From: Portulaca oleracea
Lineage: Eukaryota; Streptophyta; Magnoliopsida; Caryophyllales; Portulacaceae
DNA: 64,000 nucleotides
Direction: 5' to 3'
Assembly (NCBI GenBank): GCA_029582165.1
Contig: CM055888.1
Coordinates: 32,727,908 to 32,791,907 of the forward strand
Positions 55,452 to 64,000 of this stretch are shown in pieces (positions within the stretch are counted from its first letter, which is position 1; each line of letters begins with the position of its first letter). Position numbers and translations under genes: made by a program. The notes beneath the pieces were generated by a model, which was not told the origin of the DNA, did not search any database, and saw only the letters and a program-made list of their open reading frames with translations.

Positions 55452-57112
55452 ATGACTAGTCCCCTGTTTCCGCAATTTGAGCATGAAATATTTTGGAGAT
55501 ATTTTGCTAGATTGCAAGATTGTCGTGCTCAATGTGAATTGTATGGTATCTTTTACGATACATTAGATATTTTGGGAATTGTGCATGAGGGTGTAAATTA
55601 TGAAACCCGAAATCTCTTAGAATATTATGGGTTTTCTGATTTAGGTGAAGATGTTGCATGGGAATTACTTGAGTGGTTGTTTAGGGATTCTTATGAATTT
55701 GAGCAACAAAATGTTAGTCCTAGCTTCCAACCTTCTTATTATGCACCACCCTCTAAGACTTTAGCCATACCATATCATGAGTACCCCCAAAATCTGAATG
55801 GTCAATCTAGTGGTGAGGAATATGTGAAAATCTGTTTGAATCTTCTCAATGCCGCAATAGCGAGGTTCCTCCTCAGTGTTTTGTATGTCAATATTGGGGT
55901 CATTCATTTGATGCTTGCCCTGAATACCCTGCATTTATAGCTTTTATGGATGGGTTTGATTCTGCTAAACCTGAATTGAATAATACTAGTGTGTGTGAAA
56001 TTGAGGATGAGGAGGAAGACCCAATGTTTATATTTACCAAACCCTCTTCCCCTTCACCTATTGAGAATATGGAAAAATCATGTGATATTGAGTCTAATCA
56101 GGTTAGTGAGCCCATTAGTGAGAATACACTTGAGGATGAGACACCATTGATGGAGAAGAATTATGTAAGTAGTGAATTAGTGTGTGATGATGTTGTGCTC
56201 AATGAGAACACTCTTAATGAATCTTTAATCACACCTTTGTCCATACCATTATATGAGGAGAGGATCGAATGTTTTGATGAGTCTGATACATCTTTTATCT
56301 ACAAGGAGTCTAATGCTTGTTCATTGCCAATCTTGCTGATCTACACGCTTAATCTCCATGTGTGGATCAATTTGAGGATTCATCTTTAGTTATTCCTTCC
56401 CCCTCTCTTCCAACTCAGGATCTTGATTTACATGATGCATTGGTGTGTGAATATGAGTCATTCACGATGGGTTATGTTCTTGAGCATTCCACTTTCACTT
56501 TCGATGATGTTTTGAATGATGCATATTTGTCTTCTGATACTAATAATTCTTCTTATGAGTCTGAAATTGATGAAGATGATGATGTACCTTCTCATAATGT
56601 TGGGAGTGTTGTAATGTGGTATAACCCTACTTTTTCCTTATCACCCACTAATGATTAGAATTAGATAAATTGGAGTTTGTACTTGATGAAATTGCGTGGA
56701 GGTTGAGTGTGAGGATTCTATTTTGTGTTCTAATGAAATTGAAATTGTTTCCCCATCTCCCTTTCATGTGATTTGTTTTCCTACACTCTTTTCTCATGAA
56801 CCCGAGTTTATAAATTCTCTAGGTCTTTTAGGAGGGTATATGTTCCTCATCGATCCCTACAGCACCTACCTAGAGGACTTAGCTTGGAGAATCAATTTTG
56901 CGCATTCATTCCATTATTTTACTGATTATTCCAAGGCATTCGATAAACTGTTGAGAGCACTAACGTTTGCTGATGTACTATTGAGATTGTGTTCTTATGT
57001 TCACCACTCTGAGATGCATTCAAGAATGCATGACTTGTTACTACGGGCATTGAATGGTTCTAAGATGGTACCCGACATCTTGAGGCGAGATAGAGTGGCT
57101 GATGCTACGTAG
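55452..57112 (+). pseudogene. gag-like gene of F with CCHC zinc knuckle
   Basis: The first block (55452 to about 55825) reads MTSPLFPQFEHEIFWRYFAR and continues through a Trp/Glu-rich domain. In the next frame a CCHC knuckle CFVCQYWGHSFDAC lies at about 55876-55920, followed by PEYP, an acidic stretch (EIEDEEEDPMFIF) and another frame change near 56370. The last block (56696-57112) has DLAWRINFAHSFHYFTDYSK and ends at 57112. At least three frame changes break it. The product is a nucleic-acid-binding, gag-like protein of non-autonomous elements; its exact family is not assigned. Confidence 0.6.
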
Positions 57113-58653
57113 CTGGTTTTATTTTTCTGAGACTTCATTGTTTGGGTATGCTCAGTACTCAACCTAGTAATATCCTTCCTCATCTTTCTTTTCTTCTTTT
57201 GTTTTCTTTTTGTTGTGTTTCTTGAATTTCTTTTGGGGTGCTTGCTTACCTTTATTTCTATTCCAATGAGGACATTGTTGGCCTTTTTGTATAGGAGTGG
57301 GGGTGGCATGCATGTCGGCTTGTGTTTTTCTTTTCTTTTACAAGTTTTTCTTTTGCGTGCTAGGTGTTTGTATATATGTTTGTTCAAGGTAGATCACCTA
57401 GCCTTTTGATTTTACTTTTCTTAGTTTTTGCCTAAAAATTTGAAAAAAGTTCGAGTGTAAAGGGAGAAAAAAGGGGGTTAAAAACCTCTAAAGTTTTCGT
57501 TTTTATTTAGTTTTATCTTTGAATCTAGGATTGTGTAATCAATGCTTCGAAAAACTTTCTTAATCTTCTTGAAAGAAACTCGTATGAGCATTATCGTCTC
57601 TAGTTCAAGTATTGTCCTGACTCATTTGTTTAGATTCCCTTCGTTAAATGCTTAATAAGATCCTTGTTTCTTTCACGTTCTTTTTGAAACTGTGAGACTT
57701 TAGCAGACCACTTCCGAGCTTGTTGAAAAAGTGAAAATTAATTAAATTGGAATAATTGGTTAATTGCAGGCTAAACCAACAATGGTCGATGTGAGTGGGC
57801 GGCACTCACACCCCTTAAGCACTTCGTTTGTGTATGGAGTAGCTTGCATTGGGAGGATGACCCCTTTTCGGAGGGCTGTTCCAAATCCCGAAAAACCCTA
57901 CTTAAACCTTGGAATAGTAGTCTAAAAGTTGGTTCACCAACATGGTTTGACGTGGGTGGTTGCGGCACCCTTGTCCCTTAACCACTTTGTTTGTGTACGG
58001 AGCGAAACCATGCTGGGAGAGTAAAACCCTTTCACGGGCCGCGTACTATCTCGAAACATGCCAACTATAAAAACAAAGAGAAAAGAGAAAAGAAAAGAAA
58101 AAGTTTAGAAAGTAATAAATGTGAAGTTTTTCCTTGCGTCTCCTACGGCCCTCACCAAGCCAAGGGCGACACAAGCAAGCTTGGACTGTGAGTTTGCTCT
58201 AGATCAATCAGAATCAATTAGAATACATGCACTTGAGCACATAGGATCTTGTTTTGTAGGAGACGTTTGGAAGTTGAAAACCTTAAAGATTGGCAATTTC
58301 TTGAATTAGGTGATTTCGATGTGCTAATATCGGTTCCTTTTGATTGATTAGTATCATTTTCCTTGCAGCGATTGCATGATTCCTTGGGCAAGCAGCTCTT
58401 TCTTTCCTTTCTTTTCAAACCTTGTTTAGTTTTTCACTTTCCCTCTCTCCTTTTTCTTTGGCTTTTGTGGGTATAGCGTCTATAAACCCTCACGAGACCT
58501 TCCTCGTCCACTTGGACTGCCAAGGGGTTTAAAGGGCTTAGTGCATGTGCTAAATGCATCCGCGATTCCTGCGAAAGTGAGTTAGGGATAGTTAGTTTCT
58601 TTTTCTTCTTTGTTTTATTTGCTCAGGGCGAGCAAACCCTTGTGTGGGAGTGT
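57113..58653. other. 3' untranslated region of F with a two-copy repeat
   Basis: A unit of about 180 bp is present at 57770-57945 and 57940-58070 (CACCAACATGG, GGCGGCACTCACACCCCTTAA, CACTTYGTTTGTGTAYGGAG). Purine-rich 58065-58110. The purine-rich GTGTGGGAGTGT precedes the 3' LTR as a likely polypurine tract. No gene. Confidence 0.5.
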
Positions 58654-59228
58654 TGTTCGATCTCATTTCGAGCTGAATTGATATCATTTATAAGGTGTTT
58701 TGCTTGTTTTAGCCCCTTGATTAGATATTAGTTATGATGATTTTGTGTTTTTGTAGAATAATAAAGAGTTAGAAGCAAAATGAGCTTAATCAAGGCATTT
58801 TAGGGAATCCTAAACGATTTCCCGAGCCGAGACCCGAAGCGGAATTGACCCGGGAATCCTTTCCCCATTTCTGCTGCAAAACAGGGCGTAACACTCGCTA
58901 CATCCCTTGGAGCGGGCGCTACAGCCCAAGGAAGGAAGAAGGACGGAGGAAGATGGACATTGCGTCTGCCATAAGGACCTTCGTACCCGCGAAAAGGAAG
59001 CTTGCGCCCGCCACCTGTTTGTCGCACCCGTTACATTGTGTCCAGGAATATTTAGCCCAGCCTTGCCAACAGAAGCAGGTCGCACCTGCGGCCAAATCCG
59101 TGCCGCCCGCGACCTCACGAAGACCAAAGTCGCCTAGCTGCTTTTCGCTGTGTCGTGCCGGCGACCAAAGGCGTGCCGCCCGTGAACTATCGCACTTCTG
59201 AATCGCCTGGTGACTTTTCTCACCCTCG

Positions 59229-59318
59229 CTAAACCCTAAACGCTAAACCCTAAACCCTAACCCTAAACCCTAAACCCTAAACGCTAAACCCTAAACCCTA
59301 AACCCTAACCCTAAACCG
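59229..59318. repeat. interstitial telomeric repeat (CCCTAAA)n
   Basis: About 13 units of CTAAACC or CCTAAAC type with variants (TAAACG, TAACCC). This is the plant (Arabidopsis-type) telomere motif, at the left border of the insert in the 3' LTR of F. Confidence 0.92.
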
Positions 59319-59970
59319 CTATGAGGGACAATCCTTTTACTCCACTAGCTCTTTACCAAACCCGAAAAAAAAATCACAATAGAGAAAGTTGGTCTCATCG
59401 GTTTCTCTACAGGCCGCACTCCATCTTTCTTCCCAACGAGTTCATTTCCTTGAAAGAGAAGGAGAAGAAGTGAGGTGGAGTAATGGCTAACTCATTAGGC
59501 TCATGATTTGCAGATCTAGGTTCGAGTCCCGGCCTCGCCTAATAAAAGGAGATTCATTTTAGGTTTTTTAGGAGCCCCCCAACGAAGCCAACAGAAATCC
59601 TATCCGAATAAAAAAAAATAAAAGGAAGTTTCATTATGAGCTGGATTCCGTCAACTTGCTTAATTCACTAACCTCGTGTTCTCATCCAAGGTCAAGTTGA
59701 AGTCTTCCTTCCTCTTTCCCTCGGAGAAACTTCTTCTCTAACTCAACTTTAGGAATGGAAATCAAGTCTGATGAAAAGGAAGGAAATGAAGACGAAGGCT
59801 GATCCCGTTTTCAAGCCCCCTATCTAGAAGTTTTCGCAACTCAATCATGTATGATTGAACCATCAATGATTTGACCTTTTCGAACTCTGTCTGTTCTCCC
59901 GATGGTTGGTCAAGTAACAAAAAATTTATCTTTTCCCAAGATCCGACTCGTCAATCGACGAATCCATGCC
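59319..59970. other. probable mitochondrial DNA fragment (NUMT) in F's 3' LTR
   Basis: Base composition and phrases differ from the LTR around it, and an initiator-tRNA-like sequence of plant mitochondrial type lies inside (59469-59540). The fragment ends at CCATGCC, where the LTR sequence resumes as GAACGTAGG. The rest of the fragment has no gene that I can name. The organelle origin is an inference from the tRNA and the general look of the sequence. Confidence 0.5.
59469..59540 (+). tRNA. mitochondrial-type tRNA-fMet(CAU)-like sequence, probably a pseudogene
   Basis: It can fold with acceptor AGTGAGG/CCTCGCC, which keeps the unpaired first position typical of initiator tRNAs. The D stem is GAGT/ACTC, the anticodon loop CTCATGA (CAT at 59502-59504) and the T loop TTCGAGT. 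It resembles plant mitochondrial trnfM along its whole length. The anticodon stem has several G-U pairs and a mismatch, and the T stem has a mismatch, so it is unlikely to work. Confidence 0.5.
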
Positions 59971-60732
59971 GAACGTAGGTGTGCCGCCCGCGACAATCTG
60001 CTGTGTGCGGACGATTAGGAGCTGCAGCTAGGGCTTTAATTAAGGGTTTTGGGCCTTGAATTTATTCCTTCTATAAATACCCTAAACAATTCAACATTAT
60101 TATTTTTTATTTCATTTTTCTTATCTTGCCTTTATCTTTCATTAAGCTTTAATTGTTCTTCAAGTTTTCTTTTCTTTCATTGTAATCAACTCTCTCTCTG
60201 TTAGTCAATTCAAGCAATTTCCAAGTTCTTGATCTCTTTAAAGTTTTCATTGTTGATTTGCATTCAAACCTTTCTAGTGCTAGTTCACCACCAATCCAAC
60301 TTTTAGTGAGGAGGAGGATTAAGAGTCACAAATTCTACTTAAAGTGAGGATTTGGGGATTCTTAGTAATCCAAATCAGAATTTTCTTGTTTGTTCGGGGG
60401 AAAATTCGAGGTGAAGGATTCGACATGAAGAATTAAGTCAAGATTTAATGCTTTGAAGGCCTAATTTATTGTTCTCAATTTCATCATTTGATTTAGTTTT
60501 TCATTCATTGCTTTTAAGTGCTTTCTTAGTTAGAGATTTACTTTCTTGTTGAAATTAGGTTAGATTATCTTTTCATGATTTCTTGATTATTGAATCCATG
60601 TTTAGTTAATTTAATTGCTTTTTGTATTTGAAAACCCCCAATCAAACCGATTGCCTAGAATCCTAACACCCTATCCCTGACGATCGACAACCCTTACCTT
60701 AGAAACCACAAAATCTAGGACCGAACACATAC

Positions 60733-63138
60733 CCACAATTCTAATCCATCCAATCTAATAAGTTAATACATACCGAATTAGCCGAGGACTTGCAGGAAAA
60801 CACCTATCTTCCTCTACCCTATCAACCGTCAACCGAACTACAACCCACCGATTTTAGACCACCATGCGAATACTGGCTTTCCATGCGCCATAGCCCTCGT
60901 TGGCACCATTATTACTCGCTGGAAACCAACAACTGTATCCCATATTTTGCCTCTGCTCCACCGTCGTCCCTTGTCTCTCCCTCTTGTTTTATTTTTCCTA
61001 TTTAAAGAGCAAAAAGGGAACGTACTTTCCTACTTAATTACTCCAAATTATTTTATTAACTATTATTTTAATATACTTATTTACTAATTATATCTTCTTA
61101 TAATTTTTGTACATCTATTTTTTATAAAGTTAGAATAATTTTTAATCAATGCGTAGGTGAACCGATTCCGGGATGTGTTCTCAAGGGTGTCCAATTGGGT
61201 TTGTGTTAGTTTATCTAGCTTCTTTCTTAATAAAGAAAATAAATTCCACACAAAATATTTGACATGACAACTTACAACACCTACTCAAAGGACTATATTG
61301 AAATTACTTTCTACGTCAAATGTAATTTGATTGCTTACAGAGAAAAAACCCCTCAAGGATAAGTCCTTTTATTGGGCAACATTACAAAGTAATTTTTACA
61401 TTTTTAAATAGTTGAAATTGCCTAAATTGTTTTTTTTTTGAGCTCCCGCACTTTGAAGATGGGATGATCTAGTTTAAGGAAGAAAGAGCAAGGGGTAACT
61501 TTATCTTTAAATTTAGCTTGAACATTGGCAAAGTGTTCATGGTATAAGAAAGGTAATTTTACTATTCATAAAATGTACAAAATAATTCCTAAAGGTTTTT
61601 TCAAAAGTAAAGCACCTGCAAAGTCCTAAAATTTCAAATTGAAACAAAAGCGGCGGGACAGCCACGACCCTTTCTGCTTGGGGGAATCCACGGGAAGATC
61701 AGAGACCAGTTACCCTGGGGATGTCCACAACTGCATTGTCAGATTTTTTTTTTTCAAACCCAATTTGATCAAATGTCAAAATTGACCACATGTGTGAAAT
61801 TGACCATTTAATTTAAGCTATTAACATATTTCTCTAAATTAGGTTCTGTCAATCCGGGCCTAAATGATTGAATTTAGTCAATCTCAAATTTCGTGATAAA
61901 TAAGCCAAACCAAAGTCCAACCCCGAATTCCAATCCAGTCATAACCGAATTTTAAATTGAATCAAGAAACTTTGTCAGAAACCAAATTCTTTTTCAATTT
62001 AGTCAAATCTTTGCCAACACTAATACCTTACTAATACCTATAGAAAAAAAAAAAGAAGTTGAAGCATGCTACCATCTATCCAATATCACTATCAATCACC
62101 TCTTGCTTGTGTTGCAAGAGATCCACCTTCTATCTCAGTTTTCCAGGGTTCAAATAATAATAATTATTTATATATTTTTTTTGTATAACAAAGTAATGAA
62201 AAATTGCACAACAACTGGATTAGTATCAATTTTATATTTTCTTTGTATAAATCGTCGTCTTCAAAATTAAACTGGATGATATAGTTGTGGAAGAATACTA
62301 AAATCTATATTTATTTCAATGTCTTTGTTAATAATAAACATTTTACGGAAAAATTAAATTTTATTTAGTAGGATTGGGGCCCAACATCGGGTCATAAGTA
62401 ATGAAAGTTTGATCATTGTATGGTTCTAAAGCTAGTTGTAACAAAAGAACCACATAAAATCAAAAATTTGGACATGTCATACTCTTTCGTAGGAAATGTA
62501 AAGGTCAACACACAAATATTTTTTTTACATGAATTTTGATTTTTTTTTTGACACTAAAATGATTTTTATGTGACCGATATAGATAATTAACCATGAAATA
62601 TTTTTATTATGGTCAAATTTGCAAACTTACTATGAATACATCTTTTCCCCATGACTAAGACGTGATTATTCTCTAGTTAGCCACCAAAAAATTATTTTCT
62701 TCTTAATTTTGTTTAGTTGTTGAAGTTGAAGTTGAACGGTAAATATTTAATGTAAAATTGATCCGCCAAAATTCCTTTTAGCAGCCAATTTCGTGGCCTA
62801 AACATATTTTTATTGTACATAATGTTTGATATCAAATATACGAAAAAACATAGTACACTTTATGATAGCAATGGCATTATAAGCAACTCCAGGATTGTGT
62901 GTCTGGGGCGCACAGGAATGTTTCATATCAAATATACGAAAAAAACAGAATACACTTTATGATAGCAGTGCATTATCCCAACCCCACGATTGTGCGTCCA
63001 GGAGCATACAATTCCTATGAGCCTAATTTTATGTTAGTTTTTTTTTTAATAATTTAACCTTTATAAAATGTTCATAAAAAATAAATGAATGTTTGGGTAT
63101 GCCCGACTCCTCCTTTTTTTAAATACACTGCTCATAAA
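60733..63138. other. AT-rich spacer, no gene found
   Basis: No recognisable coding domain. A GC-richer block at about 61645-61740 (GACAGCCACGACCCTTTCTGC ... CTGGGGATGTCCACAAC region) stands out but has no identified origin. The small open frame at 60790-61005 has no recognised domain. Confidence 0.45.
62822..63010. repeat. two-copy tandem duplication of about 100 bp
   Basis: Each copy contains GATATCAAATATACGAAAAA or CATATCAAATATACGAAAAA, ACACTTTATGATAGCA, a GCATTAT, and ACGATTGTG(C/T)GTC(C/T)(G/A)GG(A/G)GC. The copies are about 85-90 percent alike by eye. Confidence 0.7.
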
Positions 63139-64000
63139 CACTACAACAAAATAGGTCTCTAGCAGCATTTATTTTTACCTTGGGTGGCATTCATAAATGC
63201 TAGCGCGCCTGCACCAGCATTTGTCACAAATGTCGCTTGAGCTAATGTCATGAAAGGCCCTAGCAGAGTAGCAGCATTTGCAATGAATGTTAGTGTAGGC
63301 CCAAACAACTGTTGTCATAGGTCTTTATTCCTCTAACAATTTTAATTGGATTTTTCTAACAATTCCTATAGACAAATATGTATTTGGCATCATTTGCTTC
63401 AATTTTAAAACAATTAAACCATTCAAAATCAAATTTCTCCGAACAAGAAGGTATTTTTCATAAAATACAAATTGTATTTCCAACAAAAGTTATACTCAAG
63501 ATTTTGTTTTCAGTTTACAACCCAACACATCCATACTTAATAAGATTCTTGATGTTTAGGATCTAAAGTCCAATCCTCTCTTGTGCTCCGACAAATTTCA
63601 CATTCCTTTATTTAGGACTGGAGCTAGAATTGCTCCAGATGAAGCTGGTCTGAGGGATGACCTTGAGATGCTCTATAAAAATGAGGTTGGGGATGATACA
63701 TTAAAGTTTGAGACAAGAGATTCTCATTTTCGTGTGGACTATGAAATCTTTTTCCCAGAAGTTGACCCAATCCCTATTCCCAAGCCTCTCGGATCGGATT
63801 GCCTAGCTTCAGCGACATGGGTTGTGAAGATTTGCATAGAAACTCTTCTCTGAGCGGCTGCTTAGCACAATCTTCTTAAGACGGGGAGTATGTTGGTGAT
63901 GGAGACCAATCCGACTACCCATTATGTAGTACCTCAGCGATCTCCAACATGGGTGTCAAATATGAACATTGATGACGTGCTGATGGATAAGATGTTTCAG
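63139..64000. mobile_element. possible second CACTA element (left end only)
   Basis: CACTACAACAAAATAGG at 63139 is a typical CACTA terminus and resembles the end of C in its first ten bases. The following 180 bp carry repeated AGCAGCATTT, CATTCATAAATGC and AATGTTAG-type words of both directions, as expected for subterminal repeats. The other end is not in the window, so the target duplication cannot be checked. Confidence 0.5.
63581..63853 (+). CDS. unidentified ORF, possible exon of a captured or host gene
   Basis: The frame is open from about 63565 and reads LCSDKFHIPLFRTGARIAPD, then a stretch with LEMLYKNEVGDD, YEIFFPEVDPIPIPKPLGSD and LASATWV, ending at 63853. Composition is protein-like (balanced acidic and aromatic residues, no low complexity). 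A GT follows ACATGG at 63820 and could be a splice donor. I do not recognise the family. It lies inside the possible CACTA element, so it may be a captured fragment or part of a transposon gene. Confidence 0.35.
   Translation: MCSDKFHIPLFRTGARIAPDEAGLRDDLEMLYKNEVGDDTLKFETRDSHFRVDYEIFFPEVDPIPIPKPLGSDCLASATWVVKICIETLL

Larger units (their letters stand above)
58654..60727 (+). repeat. 3' LTR of F, carrying a foreign insert
   Basis: 2074 bp; without the insert at 59229-59970 it is similar to the 5' LTR throughout. TATA box CTATAAATACCC at 60071-60082. Ends GACCGAACA. Confidence 0.8.
53863..60732 (+). mobile_element. non-autonomous Athila-like LTR retrotransposon (element F)
   Basis: LTRs at 53868-55291 and 58654-60727 are flanked by CATAG (53863-53867) and CATAC (60728-60732), a 4/5 matching target duplication. 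The first LTR begins TATTCGG where the second has TGTTCGA, so the TG end is mutated. The primer site matches tRNA-Asp. The 3.3-kb interior holds a gag-like gene and no pol. Movement would have needed proteins of an autonomous relative. Confidence 0.8.

Noticed and set aside
61645..61740. Fragment of large-subunit rRNA
   Set aside because: A short phrase (TTACCCTGGGGAT) recalls rRNA, but the flanking bases do not fit any rRNA helix I can recognise.

Overview
The window looks like repeat-rich nuclear DNA of a flowering plant. Evidence: plant-type Ty3/gypsy elements (Tat/Ogre-like and Athila-like), a copia-type gag, an L1-type LINE, CACTA (En/Spm) transposase genes, hAT-like and Mutator-like MITEs, telomeric (CCCTAAA)n repeats and a plant-mitochondrial-type tRNA-fMet-like sequence. 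I see no convincing host gene. Almost everything is nested mobile DNA in different states of decay.

Layout. (1) 1-28880: 3' part of a Tat/Ogre-like Ty3/gypsy element (element B, + strand; its 5' end lies before the window). It has a gag zinc knuckle, RT, RNase H, a second RNase H, integrase, then a 3' region carrying two intron-containing genes on the opposite strand (a plant mobile domain protein and a DUF7745-like protein), a polypurine tract and a 1.7-kb LTR. (2) 4143-20858: a relative of the same family (element A, minus strand, 16.7 kb, no gag-pol) inserted in the 3' end of B's integrase with target duplication CTGCT. A carries its own insertions: a solo LTR, two hAT-like MITEs and a Mutator-like MITE. 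It also has long tandem-repeat arrays and a left LTR that became an inverted duplication. (3) 28881-30700: gag-protease remnant of an Athila-like element, directly beyond B's LTR. (4) about 30951-53620: a copia-type element D holding only gag, with a 15.2-kb CACTA transposon C (37770-52973, TSD TGA) inserted near its 3' LTR. C encodes TNPD-like and TNPA-like genes on the minus strand, contains a 4.4-kb L1 LINE, and has three long hairpins in its 5' leader. The first hairpin is built from what looks like a captured host gene fragment. (5) 53868-60727: non-autonomous Athila-like element F (tRNA-Asp primer site, gag-like zinc-knuckle gene). Its 3' LTR contains a 742-bp patch of telomere repeat plus probable mitochondrial DNA. 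(6) 60728-63138: AT-rich spacer. (7) 63139-64000: left end of a possible second CACTA element with an unidentified ORF.

How the parts relate: the retrotransposon proteins would have formed gag-pol replication machineries, and the CACTA proteins a cut-and-paste transposase. Nearly all reading frames now carry stops or frameshifts, so most parts are fossils. The relative order of insertion can be read from the nesting: A after B; the solo LTR and MITEs after A; C after D; the LINE after C. The most interesting parts are the antisense spliced genes of B, the captured-gene hairpin of C and the telomere/organelle patch in F.
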